Counted from the stretch's first letter, positions 1 through 11,082 are shown. The stretch is 44,842 bases of DNA from Novosphingobium sp. (GCA_004211435.1 SECS01000009.1:1-44842), one strand, 5' to 3'. Made by a program: numbers and translations. The notes: generated from the letters alone by a model not told the origin.

Positions 1-569
1 GCGCGCCGCCCCGACGTGCGCGAGGCCGAGCGCAAGCTCGCCGCCGACACCGCGCGGATCGGCGTGACCACGGCCGAGCTCTATCCGAAGATCTCGCTCG
101 GTGGTTCGGGCAACTTCTTCCGCAACGCCCAGGTGCGTGGTTCGGACTCGTTCACTTTCGCGCTCGGGCCGCTGCTTTCGTGGTCCTTCCCCAGCGTCCT
201 CGCCGGCCGCACCCGGATCGACCAGGCCGAGGCGACGACCCGCGCTTCGCTGGCGAGCTTCGACGGGGCGGTGCTGACCGCGCTCAAGGAGACCGAGCAG
301 GCGCTGTCGACCTATGCCGCCGAGACCGAACGCAACCAGCGGTTGCGCGAGGCCGTGGGCCATGCCGACGTCGCCTATCGCCTGTCCGACCAGCGCTATC
401 GTGCGGGTTCGACCGGCCTGCTCGATCAGCTCGACGCGCAGCGCGAGCTGATCGCCGCGCGCAGCGCTCTGGCGGCGTCGGACCAGCAGCTGGGCTCGCT
501 GCGGGTGGACCTGTTCAAGGCGCTTGGTGGTGGCTGGGCGGACTTGCCGCCCGAGGCCCCGCGCCTGAA

Positions 570-573
<4 letters not shown>
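1..573 (+). CDS. NodT-type outer-membrane efflux protein, C-terminal part
   Basis: This is the 3' end of an outer-membrane factor of a tripartite efflux system; its 5' part lies before the window. The frame is open from base 1 and reads ARRPDVREAERKLAADTARI, the conserved central motif of the NodT/TolC-like family, which marks the start of the second OEP repeat. Further on, SDQRYRAGSTGLLDQLDAQR and a final ALGGGW are also typical of the family end. About 190 residues are visible, roughly the second half of a usual 450-500 residue protein. It is not adjacent to the complete efflux operon at 5062-10675, so it belongs to another pump lying to the left. Its stop codon overlaps the stop codon of the convergent ABC-F gene. 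Confidence 0.9.
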
Positions 574-2147
<1,574 letters not shown>

Positions 2148-2289
2148 GGAGAGGCACCGGGAAAATCAAAAAGGACGGGCTGGTTCAGCGCGTCTTCCGG
2201 TCCATTCCATCCTCCTGTGCCCTGCCGACACGACGCCGGCGCAGGGACTATATAGGATTGCGTCGCCTGCCGGTCAAACCCAGCCAGCC

Positions 2290-2375
2290 ACCCTCGCGAA
2301 AGCGGGGGGCGCTTTCGGATCTTTACGAGATTGCGGGAATGATCGCGAGCGCTCTCCGCTTTCGCGGGGACGACC
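2290..2375. repeat. REP-like intergenic inverted repeat (copy 1)
   Basis: This lies in the 237-bp spacer between the ABC-F gene and the Old Yellow Enzyme gene. CGCGAAAGCGG (2295-2305) and its exact reverse complement CCGCTTTCGCG (2356-2366) bound a core containing TTCGGATCTTTACGA. A related core, with 27 of 35 aligned bases identical from GCGAA onward, occurs at 22559-22593. The structure resembles the small palindromic elements common between genes in sphingomonads. No open frame or transposase is present. The rest of the spacer (2148-2289) shows nothing recognisable. Confidence 0.6.
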
Positions 2376-2384
2376 GGTCGTATG

Positions 2385-3497
2385 TCAGTCCGCCTCCACG
2401 TCGAACAGGTCGCGATACTGGCGCGGTTGCGAGCGCAGGTATTGTGGCGGCGCCTTGACGCTGGCGCCGAGATGCGCGGCGGCGTGCCAGGGCCAGCGTG
2501 GATCGTAGAGGATGCCGCGGGCCAGCGCGATGGCATCGGCATCGCCGGTGGCGACGATCGCCTCGGCCTGCTCGAACTCGGTGATCAGGCCCACCGCGAT
2601 CACGGGCATCGTCACCGCCTGCTTCACGGCGCGAGCCAGCGGTACCTGATAGCTCGGGCCGACGGGAATGTTCTGGTGGTGGGCGAGCCCGCCGCTCGAG
2701 ACGTGGATCGCCGCGCAGCCGCGCGCTTCGAGCGCCTGGGCCAGGGCTACCGTCTGCTCGATGTCCCAGCCGCCCTCGGCCCAGTCGGTGCCCGAGACGC
2801 GGACAGTGACGGGCCTGTCCGCGGGGAAGGCCGCGCGCACCGCGTCGAACACTTCGAGCGGGAAGCGCAGACGGTTCTCAAGGCTGCCGCCATATTCGTC
2901 CTCGCGGTGGTTCGACAGCGGCGAGAGGAATTCGTGGAGCAGGTAGCCGTGCGCCATGTGTATCTGCACCGCGGCGAGATCGAGCCGCGCGGCGCGCCGG
3001 GCCGCGGCGGCGAAGGCTTCGCGGATTTCGTCGAGGCCGGCTTTGTCGAGCGCGAGGGGCGGCACCTCGTCCGGCTCGAAGGCGAGCGCCGAGGGCGCGA
3101 CGGTCTGCCAGCCGTTTTCGTGATCGGGGGCGAGTTGCTTGCCGCCGTGCCAGGGCAGGTCGGTCGAAGCCTTTCGCCCGGCGTGCGCGAGCTGGATCGC
3201 GATCGGCATGTCCGACCACTTGCGCACGCTGGCGAGGACATCGGCCATCGCCGCTTCGGTCGCGTCATCCCACAGGCCGACATCGGCGTAGGAGATGCGG
3301 CCTTCGGGCAGGACCGCGGTCGCCTCGATCGTCAGCAGGGCGGCGCCCGACAGTGCAAGCTGACCGAGATGGATCGTGTGCCAGTCGGTCATGCGGCCAT
3401 CGACCGCCGAATACTGGCACATCGGTGCGATGACGATGCGGTTGGCCAGGGTCTGGTCACCCACTGTCAGGCGTTCGAACAAACGGGGTGTGGACAC
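2385..3497 (-). CDS. Old Yellow Enzyme family NADH:flavin oxidoreductase (YqjM-like)
   Basis: A 370-residue FMN-dependent ene-reductase. Such enzymes reduce activated C=C bonds of enones or nitro compounds using NAD(P)H in the cytoplasm. IVIAPMCQYSA places the Cys27 that tunes the flavin in the YqjM class. AHAGRKAS, the pair in IHMAHGYLLHEFLSPLSNHR, EYGGSLENRLRFPLEV and a C-terminal VGLITEFEQAEAIVATGDADAIALARGILYDP (FMN phosphate binding) are all standard for this subclass. Length matches the family. It has no close operon partner: 260 bp separate it from the HU gene. The natural substrate is unknown. Confidence 0.93.
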   Translation of the reverse strand: MSTPRLFERLTVGDQTLANRIVIAPMCQYSAVDGRMTDWHTIHLGQLALSGAALLTIEATAVLPEGRISYADVGLWDDATEAAMADVLASVRKWSDMPIAIQLAHAGRKASTDLPWHGGKQLAPDHENGWQTVAPSALAFEPDEVPPLALDKAGLDEIREAFAAAARRAARLDLAAVQIHMAHGYLLHEFLSPLSNHREDEYGGSLENRLRFPLEVFDAVRAAFPADRPVTVRVSGTDWAEGGWDIEQTVALAQALEARGCAAIHVSSGGLAHHQNIPVGPSYQVPLARAVKQAVTMPVIAVGLITEFEQAEAIVATGDADAIALARGILYDPRWPWHAAAHLGASVKAPPQYLRSQPRQYRDLFDVEAD

Positions 3498-3654
3498 CGT
3501 GCCTCCTAATTCGCAGGTTTCGGCACGGAAGGATGCTCGCGGGCCGATGCGTGGGCCGGACGGCCGCGCTCGGAGAAGCTGGCGAGGATCGGCCGGAATA
3601 CAAGCGCCGGCGCGCGCAGGGGGACCGAAAGAAAATCTGGTCCCGACGATAGTT

Positions 3655-3687
3655 GGAGAGGGGTCGCCTCGGTGGCCGCCCCTCTCC
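3655..3687. terminator. GC-rich hairpin between HU and Old Yellow Enzyme genes
   Basis: GGAGAGGGG (3655-3663) pairs perfectly with CCCCTCTCC (3679-3687) around a 15-base loop. A smaller hairpin, GCTACC-GAA-GGTAGC, lies at 3699-3713, nearer the HU stop. Neither is followed by a clear T-run on the minus strand, so termination is inferred from position downstream of the HU gene. The remainder of 3498-3758 shows no gene. Confidence 0.4.
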
Positions 3688-3758
3688 GAACTCGTCGTGC
3701 TACCGAAGGTAGCAAGCTTCGCGCTCCGCCCGAAATGAGGAGGCGCGAAACGAAGGGC

Positions 3759-4034
3759 TTAGCCGTTCAGCTTGTCCTTGACCGCCTTGGCAGCGGCGAA
3801 GGTCAGCTTCTTCGAGGCAGCGATCTGCATCGCGGCGCCGGTCGCCGGGTTGCGGCCTTCGCGAGCCGGGCTGTCCTTGACCTTGAACTTGCCGAAACCG
3901 TTCAGCGAGACTTCCTCACCCTTGCCGGCAGCGTCAGCGATCGCGGCGAAAACGCCGTCCACGTACTTGCGAGCGTCGGCCTTGGTGATGCCGTGCTCGC
4001 CCGCGAGGCTGTCTGCGATGTCGTTGTTGTTCAT
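3759..4034 (-). CDS. HU-family DNA-binding protein
   Basis: A 91-residue nucleoid-associated protein that bends DNA as a dimer. Standard family features are visible: N-terminal helical dimerisation half, VSLNGFGKFKVKDSPAREGRNPATGAAMQI (core strands and the DNA-grasping arm with its RNPATG tip Pro), and TFAAAKAVKDKLNG at the end. Full length for HU, with an ATG start preceded by a GGGAAACC-type purine stretch. It appears to be monocistronic, with 260-270 bp of non-coding DNA on both sides. Confidence 0.95.
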   Translation of the reverse strand: MNNNDIADSLAGEHGITKADARKYVDGVFAAIADAAGKGEEVSLNGFGKFKVKDSPAREGRNPATGAAMQIAASKKLTFAAAKAVKDKLNG

Positions 4035-4263
4035 GGAAATCGGTTTCCCTTCAGTGATGAGGCGCGCCCGCTAGACGAGGAAGCTGGCAATTTCCAGTGC
4101 CAACCATCCGGAATCGTACTGTTTCCGCCATAGCGGGGCGGGATCGGCATCGTCCGATGACGGCTCCCCTCACCGGATCCGAAACGGACGATGGCCTTCG
4201 ACTAGCATCACGCGCGGCCGAAGCAAATCGCAAGAAGCACGATTTGCGTGAGTTTTCGGCAGG

Positions 4264-4288
4264 GAAAAGCCCCAAACGAGGCGTTTTT
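4264..4288. terminator. possible bidirectional terminator hairpin after the TetR gene
   Basis: An A-run, GCC, a short loop, GGC and a T-run (AAAAGCC...GGCGTTTTT) form a small stem with A/T flanks. It sits 20-40 bp downstream of the TetR stop codon at 4307. The stem is short, so confidence is modest. The rest of the 272-bp spacer 4035-4306 presumably carries the HU promoter; no gene was seen in it. Confidence 0.4.
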
Positions 4289-4306
4289 GCGCTGTCCGGC
4301 GGGCGA

Positions 4307-4936
4307 TCACGGCCGACGCGGGGTCAGGCCACGCGTCAGCAGCCGCGTCAGGAAGGCGGCATAGTCTCCCCGGAGCCCGTGAGTCAGGCCCCGAGGCCGG
4401 TCGTCGTCGGGTCTGAGGCCCTCGGCAAATATCAGTTGGATCGTGGCACGCGCCGTGGCTTCGACATCGTCGATCGCCAACTCCCCAGCGGCCTTGGCTT
4501 CGCCGAGCAGCGCGGCCAGCGGTGCGAAGAAGATCTTGCGCGTCGCATCGAGCATTTCGGTCTTCAGCGCCGATATATATCCGTGATCGCGGCGCAGCAG
4601 GTGCTGGAGTGCCTGCGATTCCGGCCGGGTGATCGCGGCAAGCGCGGCTTCGATATAGTGAAGCAGGCGTTCCTCGGCGGATCCGCCGCCTTCATATTGC
4701 AGCGCTTCGGCGCTGGTCAGCGCGTCGCGGATGATGCCGACGAAAAGCGCCTGCTTGTTCGGATAGCGTGCATAGAGCGACTTGCGCGAGAGCCCGGCCG
4801 CCTGGGCTATCGCATGCATCGTGGCCGCCTCACCATGCTCGAGCATCGCCTGTAGCGTCGCCTCGCGGATCGCGAGGTCGATCTCTGCCGTTTCGGTCAG
4901 CTTTGGCCGGCCCTTGCCGCGTATCCCAACAGCCAT
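4307..4936 (-). CDS. TetR-family repressor, probably of the adjacent RND efflux operon
   Basis: A one-component repressor of about 209 residues. The N-terminal helix-turn-helix is clear: AIREATLQAMLEHGEAATMHAIAQAAGLSRKSLYARYPNKQALF, ending in the typical Y-x-R-[YF]-x-N-K recognition-helix region. The rest is the variable ligand-binding domain. Two in-frame ATGs lie at 4942 and 4936. The second is preferred because AAAGGA lies five bases before it, whereas it abuts the first. The gene is divergent from the efflux operon starting at 5062, with an inverted repeat between them, so control of that pump and of itself is likely. Confidence 0.88.
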   Translation of the reverse strand: MAVGIRGKGRPKLTETAEIDLAIREATLQAMLEHGEAATMHAIAQAAGLSRKSLYARYPNKQALFVGIIRDALTSAEALQYEGGGSAEERLLHYIEAALAAITRPESQALQHLLRRDHGYISALKTEMLDATRKIFFAPLAALLGEAKAAGELAIDDVEATARATIQLIFAEGLRPDDDRPRGLTHGLRGDYAAFLTRLLTRGLTPRRP

Positions 4937-4989
4937 TCCCATCCTTTCAGCCTGGCTCCGTGAGCCTTAAGCGAGTGTCGGCATAAAAG

Positions 4990-5003
4990 AAACACGCTTG
5001 TTT
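4990..5003. promoter_or_regulatory. candidate TetR operator AAACA-N4-TGTTT
   Basis: AAACACGCTTGTTT is a perfect inverted repeat with 5-bp arms and a 4-bp spacer. It lies in an unusually A/T-rich part of the 125-bp gap between the divergent TetR gene (start 4936) and the efflux operon (start 5062). This is where a TetR repressor of the divergent pump would bind. The assignment rests on position and symmetry only. Confidence 0.45.
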
Positions 5004-5061
5004 ATTTAATTGCGCGCTGCTAGTCGAACGGCAGGACTGAAACGGATCGATTTTCACGACG

Positions 5062-6513
5062 ATGGCGCGGCCGCGATATCTTGTCCCCGTTCTGTTCGCC
5101 GTCGGTTTGGTCGTTCTGGCCGGCTGCGCGCCGACGGTTCACCTGCCTTCTCCCGACACGCATCTGCCCACCGGTTTCGAAAAGCCGGCGCCCGTCGCGG
5201 CCGATGCCGTCGTGCTCGACCGCTGGTGGAACGGCTTCGACGACCCGCAGCTTACCGGCCTCATCGCCACCGCGCTCGATCGCAGTACCACGGCGCGCCT
5301 TGCCTATGCGCGGATCGTCGAGGCGCGCGCGACACGCCGCCAGAGTCGGGCCACGACCCTGCCCACCGGCAGCCTTTCCGCCACGGCCACCGAGCAGGGC
5401 AGCGAACGGCTTTGGGGCAACGGTCTTTCGCAGGGTGGCGGCGAAGCCTATCAGGCCACCTTCTACCCGAGCTGGGAAATCGATTTGTTCGGCCGGCTCG
5501 GCGCAATCCGTGAGCGTGCCGATCTCGACTATCGCGCCGCCGCGCTCGATTTCCACGGCGCGCGGCTGGCGCTTGCCGGCGACGTCGCCGCGGCGCTGTT
5601 CCAGGCGCGGTTCCTTGCGGTCCAGCTCGCGAACGCGCGCGACACATTGGGCATAGCGCGCGATCTGGCGCGCACCGGCGAGCTCGGCCGCGCGCGGGGG
5701 CTGACTTCGGGCCAGGATGCGGCCCGGCTCCAAGCCGATCTGGCGAGCGGCGAGGGCGAGGTCATCCGGCTCGAGGCCGAGCTGCGCGCCGCCAAGCGTT
5801 CGCTGCTGATCCTCATTGGCGATCCCGCCGCTGCGACCGACACGCTCGCGATCGAGGCGGCGCTGGCGCCGCCGCCAACCTTGCCCGAAACGACGCCGGG
5901 CCTGCTGCTCGCGCGACGGACCGACGTGCGCCGCGCCGAACTGGCGCTCGCCTCGGCCGCGCGCACGATCGAGATCGATCGGCTCGCGCTGTTCCCGCGC
6001 TTCTCGATCCAGCCCGGCGCCGTGCTCAACGCTACCGACGCCGGCGGCACCGGGCTCTGGTCGCTCGCCGCAGGCATGACCTTGCCGATCCTTGACCGCG
6101 CGCGCCTGCTCGCCAGCCTGCGGATCAGCGAGGCGCGCGGGCAGCAGGCGGTGATCAGCTACGAACGCGCGGTGCAGGCCGCTTTCGGCGAGGCCGAGAA
6201 CGCGACGACCCGTGTCGAGGCCGGGCGCCGACGGATCGTCCAACTCGTGCGCGCGACCGACGAAGCGCGCTTCGCCTTCGACGCCGCGCGGCGCGGTTAT
6301 GCGGCCGGGCTGACCGATCTCACCACCCTGCTGCAAGCCCAGCGCGTCTGGCTGCAGAACCTCGCGACGCTCAATGCCGCGCGTTTCGGTCTGCTGTCCG
6401 ACACCGTCACCGCCGTGCGCGCGCTCGGCGGCGGCTGGGACCCGCAGACCGATCTCGGCGCGCAGGCGCCGCTGCCGTCCTCCTCCGCGCCGACCACTCC
6501 GGAAGCCCCTTGA
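5062..6513 (+). CDS. NodT-type outer-membrane efflux lipoprotein of the RND pump
   Basis: A 483-residue outer-membrane channel subunit, the exit duct of the tripartite pump encoded with the next two genes. A lipoprotein signal is visible (LVPVLFAVGLVVLAGC, lipidation Cys22). WWNGFDDPQL near residue 55 and LLARRTDVRRAELALASAARTI around residue 290 mark the two OEP repeats of the NodT family. It ends with the usual ALGGGWDP motif. The TGA stop shares its A with the ATG of the following gene, so translation is likely coupled. First gene of the operon, controlled from the region at 4937-5061. Confidence 0.93.
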   Translation: MARPRYLVPVLFAVGLVVLAGCAPTVHLPSPDTHLPTGFEKPAPVAADAVVLDRWWNGFDDPQLTGLIATALDRSTTARLAYARIVEARATRRQSRATTLPTGSLSATATEQGSERLWGNGLSQGGGEAYQATFYPSWEIDLFGRLGAIRERADLDYRAAALDFHGARLALAGDVAAALFQARFLAVQLANARDTLGIARDLARTGELGRARGLTSGQDAARLQADLASGEGEVIRLEAELRAAKRSLLILIGDPAAATDTLAIEAALAPPPTLPETTPGLLLARRTDVRRAELALASAARTIEIDRLALFPRFSIQPGAVLNATDAGGTGLWSLAAGMTLPILDRARLLASLRISEARGQQAVISYERAVQAAFGEAENATTRVEAGRRRIVQLVRATDEARFAFDAARRGYAAGLTDLTTLLQAQRVWLQNLATLNAARFGLLSDTVTAVRALGGGWDPQTDLGAQAPLPSSSAPTTPEAP

Positions 6514-7577
6514 TGCACCGCCTTCCCCTTACCGTTTCCGTCCTCGCCGTCGCGCTCGCTCTTGGCGGCTGCGGCAAGAAGACGTCGGATGCCAACAAGG
6601 AGCTGCCGCCCCAGACGGTCACTGTCGTCGCGGCCGCGCAGCACGACATCTCGGGCGCGCTGACCGCTTCGGGCCGCTTGATCCCGCGCGAGGAAATGGC
6701 GGTGGCCGCCGATCTCAACGGCTATCGCGTCGCGCGAGTCACGGTCGAGGAAGGCGCCTATGTGCGCCGCGGCACGGTGCTCGCCGTGCTCGACGACAGC
6801 CTGCTGCGCTCGCAGATCGACCAAGTCCGCGCAACGCTCTCGCAGCAGCAGGTCGCGGCCGAGCAGGCCGCGGCGCAAGCGATCCGTGTCGACGGGCTCG
6901 ACAATCAGGGCGTGCTCTCGAAAGAGGCGATCGACAATCGCCGCTTCGCGGTGCGTTCGAGCCGCGCCGCCGCCGCTGCGACGCGCGCGCAGCTCAACGA
7001 CCTGCTGACCCGCCAGAACCACCTGGCCATCCGCGCGCCGGCTGACGGCGTGGTGCTCGAGCGCACGGTGCGTCCCGGCGACACTTCGAGCACGGGCACG
7101 GCCATGTTCCGCATGGCGCGCGACAGCGAGATCGAACTCTATGCCGAACTGCCTGAGGGCGACATAGCGCGCATCTCGGTCGGCGATCCGGCCGAGGTCG
7201 TGCTTGCCTCGGGCCGCCGGCTGACGGGCCAGGTGCGCCTGATCGGCATGCGCGTCGATTCCCAGACCGGGCTATCGATCGCGCGCATAACCTTGCCGCG
7301 CGATCCAGAGCTGCGCCAGGGTGGCTTCGCTCAGGCGCGCTTCACGCGGACCTTCTCGGTCCTTGCCGTGCCCGAGGCCGCGGTTCACTTCGACGCCGAT
7401 GGCGCTTCGGTCCAGGTGATCGACGCCAAGGACAAGGTCAGCCGCCTGCGCGTACGCACCGGCCGCCGCGCGCAGGGACTGGTCGAGATCGTCTCGGGCC
7501 TCGCCGCCGGACAGCGCGTCGCCGTAAAGGGCAGTGCCTTCGTGCTCAACGGTGACAAGGTGAAGGTCGCGAAATGA
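6513..7577 (+). CDS. RND efflux periplasmic adaptor (membrane-fusion) lipoprotein
   Basis: A 354-residue adaptor that links the inner-membrane pump to the outer-membrane channel. It begins with a lipoprotein signal ending in ALGGC (Cys20). Next come the biotinyl-lipoyl-like half (VTVEEGAYVRRGTVLAVLDD, later HLAIRAPADGVVLERTVRPGDTSSTGT), an alpha-helical hairpin rich in Ala/Gln between them, and beta-barrel and membrane-proximal domains (LPEGDIARISVGDPAEV; GLVEIVSGLAAGQRVAVKG). The ATG at 6513 overlaps the stop of the previous gene. A TTG three bases earlier is an unlikely start. The stop overlaps the pump gene in an ATGA arrangement. Confidence 0.93.
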   Translation: MHRLPLTVSVLAVALALGGCGKKTSDANKELPPQTVTVVAAAQHDISGALTASGRLIPREEMAVAADLNGYRVARVTVEEGAYVRRGTVLAVLDDSLLRSQIDQVRATLSQQQVAAEQAAAQAIRVDGLDNQGVLSKEAIDNRRFAVRSSRAAAAATRAQLNDLLTRQNHLAIRAPADGVVLERTVRPGDTSSTGTAMFRMARDSEIELYAELPEGDIARISVGDPAEVVLASGRRLTGQVRLIGMRVDSQTGLSIARITLPRDPELRQGGFAQARFTRTFSVLAVPEAAVHFDADGASVQVIDAKDKVSRLRVRTGRRAQGLVEIVSGLAAGQRVAVKGSAFVLNGDKVKVAK

Positions 7578-10500
7578 AGATTTCCGCCTGGGCCATCCGT
7601 AACCCGATTCCGGTGGTCCTGCTCTTCATCATTCTGACCCTGTCGGGCACCGTGGCTTTCCTGCGGATGCCGATCAAGCAGTTCCCCAACGTCCAGTTGC
7701 CGATCGTCACGGTCTCGGTCACCCAGAGCGGTGCCGCGCCGACCGAGATGGAGAACCAGATCACCCGGCCGCTCGAGAACGCGCTGACGGGCGTCGCCGG
7801 GATCAAGAACGTCAGCTCGACCGTGACCACGGGCGTGTCGAGCACGACACTGGAATTCGAACTCGGCACCGATCTGCAGAAGGCGGTCGACGACGTCCGC
7901 ACGATCGTCGAGCGCACGCGCGTGCAGCTGCCCTCGGGCATCGATCCGCCTTCGGTCCAGCGGCTCGACCTCGATAGCGCTCCGGTCATGACCTATGCGG
8001 TCTCTGCGCCGGCGATGGGCGAGACCGAGCTCGCGTGGTTCATCGACAACGACGTCGCGCGCGTGCTCCAGGCGCAGAGCGGCGTGGCCCAGGTCTCGCG
8101 CATCGGCGGCGCTGCGCGCGAGATCGTCGTCGTGCTCGATCCCGAGCGCATGGCCGCGCTCGACATCAACGCGTCGCAGGTGAATTCGGCGCTCGCCGCC
8201 TTCCACAGCGACAATCCCGGCGGCCGCGCGACGATCGGCGCGGTCGAGCAGACGATCCGCGTGATCGGATCTGCACAGGACGTCGCCGCGATCCGCGACC
8301 TGACGATCCCCGTCCAGGGGCGCTACGTGCGCCTTTCGGACATCGCCGAAGTCGGCGACGGCAAGGGCGAGGTGCGCGGCTTCGCGCGGCTCAACGGCCG
8401 GCCGGTGGTCGCGATCCAGATTTCGAAGACAAGCAACGCCAGCGACGTGACGGTCGACAATGCGGTCAAGGCCGGCGTCGCCAAGCTCGCGAAGGCGCAT
8501 CCCGGGGTCACCTTCACCGAGATCGTCTCGACCGCAGACCAGACTCGCCGCGCATTCCACGCCACGCTCGACGTGCTGGTCGAAGGCATCGTCCTCGCCA
8601 TCGTCGTCGTCTACCTGTTCCTTCGCGACTGGCGCGCCACGGCGATCGCGGCGACGGCCATGCCTTTGTCGCTGATCCCCACCTTCATCTTCATGGCTGC
8701 CATGGGCTTCAGCCTCAACGGCCTGACCCTGCTCGCGCTGACTCTGGTGATCGGTATCCTCGTCGACGACGCGATCGTTGAGATCGAGAACATCGAGAAG
8801 CGTATCGAACGTGGCGAATCGCCCTACCGCGCGGCGCTGATCGGTGCTGATTCGATCGGCCTTGCGGTGATCGCCACGACCGCGACGATCATCGCGGTCT
8901 TCGCGCCGGTCTCGGCGATCCCGGGCGAGATCGGCCAGTTCTTCAAGGAGTTCGGCCTTACCGTCGCTGCGGCCGTGACCTTCTCGCTGGTCGTCGCGCG
9001 CCTGCTCACCCCGGTCATGGCCGCCTATTTCCTGCTTCCGCTCGAACAGCGCGGATCGCACAGCACGGGTGGCGGGCTCCATCCGCAGCACAAACGCCTG
9101 CTCGACTGGGCCTTGGCGCGGCCCTGGACCTGCACCGCGATCGGCGGCGGGCTGTTCGTTCTGTCGCTGGCGCTCGGCGCGACCTTGCCCTTCGGCTTCC
9201 AGGCCGTGCCCAACCGCAACTACGTCTATCTCGCGGTCGAGGGCGCACCGGGCGCCAGCCGCGAGGACATGAGCGAGGCCGTGCAGAAGGCCACGCAGAT
9301 GATTCGGCAGGAGCCCGACGTGGTCTCGGTCTTCGCGCAGGTTGGCTCGACCAGCGGCGGTTTCGGCGGCGGTGGTTCGGACCTGCGCAACGGAACGCTG
9401 ACCGTGGTGCTCAAGCACGAGCGCGAACACAGCTCCGAGCAATTCCAGGCCTTGCTCGCGCCGAAGCTGCGTCAGATTCCCGAGGCGCGATTCTACAACC
9501 AGGGCAATTTCGGCCAGGCAGCGGTCTCGGTGGTTCTCGCCGGTCAGGATGGCGCGGCGCTCGAGCGCGTGCAGATGCAGCTTCTGCGCGAGATGCGCGG
9601 GCTGTCCTCGGTCTCCGATCCACGGCCGAGCCCCTCGGCACCCGGTCCCGAGCTGATCGTCACGCCGCGCCCGGCCGAAGCCGCGCGGCTCAACGTCGAC
9701 AGCCGCGCCCTGGCCAACGTCCTGCGCATCGCCACGATCGGCGACATCGACGCGACGGTCGCGAAGTATCCGGCGGGCGAGCAATTGCTGCCGATCCGCG
9801 TTCGCCTGCCCGAACAGGCGCGCGACGATCTCGACACGATCGCCCAACTGCGCGTGCCCACGCGAGACGGCCGGACGACGCCCTTGTCGAGCGTCGCCGA
9901 CTTCCGCTTCCAGTCGGGCCCCGGCCGCATCGTCCGTTTCGATCGCGAGCGCCGCATCTCGGTCGAGGCCGATCTCGCGGTGGGCGCGGTGATCGGCACG
10001 ACCCTGGGCGACGTCCGCAAGCTGCCGATCATGAAGAACCTGCCCGCGGGCATCCACGAGGCCGATCAGGGCGTGAACCAGCAACTCGGCGAGCTGGTCA
10101 TCGGCTTCTTCCTGGCGCTGGTCGCGGGCATCGGCCTGACCTTCACCGTGCTGGTCCTGCTGTTCCGCGGCTTTTTCAAGCCCATCGTCATCATGGGGGC
10201 TCTGCCGCTGTCGATGGTCGGGGCCTTCGCCGCGCTCAAGCTCGGCGGTTTCGCGCTCGAGTTGCCGGTGTTCATCGGCTTCCTGATGCTGATGGGGCTT
10301 TGTGCCAAGAACTCGATCCTGCTCGTCGAATTCGCGATCGAGGCCGAGCGCGCCGGCGCCTCGATGCGCGACGCGCTGATGGAAGCCTGTGCCCAGCGTA
10401 CGCGGCCGATCATCATGACCTCTGTGGCAATGATCGCGGGCATGCTGCCGACGGCCTTCGCGGTTAGCGAAGGCTCCGAGTCGCGCCAGCCGATGGCCGT

Positions 10501-10675
10501 GGCGGTGATCGGCGGCATGCTGACCTCGACCGCGCTGTCGCTGTTCCTGGTGCCGGTGATCTACGAGATCATCGATATGTTCGAGATGCGCATAAGGCCC
10601 AAGTTCGCCCGTTTCGTCACGCCCAAGCAGCCCGGTGACGATGATCCTCTTCCCGAAGAGGCGCATGCCGGTTAA
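7574..10675 (+). CDS. RND efflux inner-membrane transporter (HAE1/AcrB type)
   Basis: A 1033-residue proton-driven drug or solvent exporter of the inner membrane, full length for the family. It starts with [19 protein letters not shown] (TM1), followed by the porter domain ([29 protein letters not shown]). TM4 carries the proton-relay pair in [17 protein letters not shown] (Asp-Asp near residues 398-399), and TM10 the conserved Lys in [16 protein letters not shown] (near 911). The relay appears intact. A Gly-rich segment FGGGGSD lies near residue 597. ATGA overlap with the adaptor gene shows tight coupling. The substrate cannot be read from the sequence. Large open frames on the opposite strand are codon-bias shadows. 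Confidence 0.96.
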   Translation: MKISAWAIRNPIPVVLLFIILTLSGTVAFLRMPIKQFPNVQLPIVTVSVTQSGAAPTEMENQITRPLENALTGVAGIKNVSSTVTTGVSSTTLEFELGTDLQKAVDDVRTIVERTRVQLPSGIDPPSVQRLDLDSAPVMTYAVSAPAMGETELAWFIDNDVARVLQAQSGVAQVSRIGGAAREIVVVLDPERMAALDINASQVNSALAAFHSDNPGGRATIGAVEQTIRVIGSAQDVAAIRDLTIPVQGRYVRLSDIAEVGDGKGEVRGFARLNGRPVVAIQISKTSNASDVTVDNAVKAGVAKLAKAHPGVTFTEIVSTADQTRRAFHATLDVLVEGIVLAIVVVYLFLRDWRATAIAATAMPLSLIPTFIFMAAMGFSLNGLTLLALTLVIGILVDDAIVEIENIEKRIERGESPYRAALIGADSIGLAVIATTATIIAVFAPVSAIPGEIGQFFKEFGLTVAAAVTFSLVVARLLTPVMAAYFLLPLEQRGSHSTGGGLHPQHKRLLDWALARPWTCTAIGGGLFVLSLALGATLPFGFQAVPNRNYVYLAVEGAPGASREDMSEAVQKATQMIRQEPDVVSVFAQVGSTSGGFGGGGSDLRNGTLTVVLKHEREHSSEQFQALLAPKLRQIPEARFYNQGNFGQAAVSVVLAGQDGAALERVQMQLLREMRGLSSVSDPRPSPSAPGPELIVTPRPAEAARLNVDSRALANVLRIATIGDIDATVAKYPAGEQLLPIRVRLPEQARDDLDTIAQLRVPTRDGRTTPLSSVADFRFQSGPGRIVRFDRERRISVEADLAVGAVIGTTLGDVRKLPIMKNLPAGIHEADQGVNQQLGELVIGFFLALVAGIGLTFTVLVLLFRGFFKPIVIMGALPLSMVGAFAALKLGGFALELPVFIGFLMLMGLCAKNSILLVEFAIEAERAGASMRDALMEACAQRTRPIIMTSVAMIAGMLPTAFAVSEGSESRQPMAVAVIGGMLTSTALSLFLVPVIYEIIDMFEMRIRPKFARFVTPKQPGDDDPLPEEAHAG

Positions 10676-10726
10676 GCCATCGCCAATCGTTCAACTTATA
10701 AACCATTTAATCCAAGGAGACCTGAA

Positions 10727-11041
10727 ATGCGTAAAGTCCTTCTCACCGCCGCGCTCGCGCTTGCCCCGGTTCTCGCCGCTCCGGTCTTCGCCGCCGAGCC
10801 CGCCGCTCCGGCTGCTGCCGCCAAGCTCTCGGTCGAGACCACCGACCTCGGCACCCTGCTCGACGACGCCGGCGCCAAGGCCGTGCTGGCCAAGTACATT
10901 CCCGACATGATCAACAACGAGCAGATCTCCATGGCGCGCGGCATGACCCTCAAGCAGCTCCAGGGCTTCGCCGGCGACGCGCTGACCGACGAGAAGCTGG
11001 CCGCGATCCAGGCTGATCTCGACAAGCTGCACAGCCACTGA
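10727..11041 (+). CDS. small exported protein of unknown function
   Basis: A 104-residue protein with a classical Sec signal peptide (MRKVLLTAALALAPVLAAPVFA, cleavage probably after AFA). A short Ala/Pro-rich linker follows, then about 70 mainly helical residues ending in LDKLHSH. It starts 51 bp after the pump stop with a strong ribosome site AAGGAGA, and is closed by a hairpin at 11052-11082. It may therefore be the last gene of the efflux operon or a separate unit. No family was recognised. Periplasmic location is predicted from the signal only. Confidence 0.8.
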   Translation: MRKVLLTAALALAPVLAAPVFAAEPAAPAAAAKLSVETTDLGTLLDDAGAKAVLAKYIPDMINNEQISMARGMTLKQLQGFAGDALTDEKLAAIQADLDKLHSH

Positions 11042-11051
11042 TCGCTGCGCG

Positions 11052-11082
11052 AGAGCGGAGGTGCTGCGTGCGCCTCCGCTCT
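11052..11082 (+). terminator. hairpin terminator after the efflux operon
   Basis: AGAGCGGAGG (11052-11061) and CCTCCGCTCT (11073-11082) form a perfect 10-bp stem with an 11-base loop, 11 bp past the stop codon of the small exported protein. Only a short T stretch follows (TTGT), so it is a moderately strong candidate for the operon end. Confidence 0.6.

Noticed and set aside
5020..6336. A 438-codon minus-strand open frame over the outer-membrane efflux gene
   Set aside because: The opposite strand encodes a clear NodT-type lipoprotein; the minus frame has no motif or ribosome site.
7385..10666. A 1093-codon open frame on the minus strand opposite the RND pump gene
   Set aside because: Its translation is rich in Arg, Asp, Gly and His, with no family motif, and mirrors the strong third-position GC of the pump gene. 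It is a codon-bias shadow.
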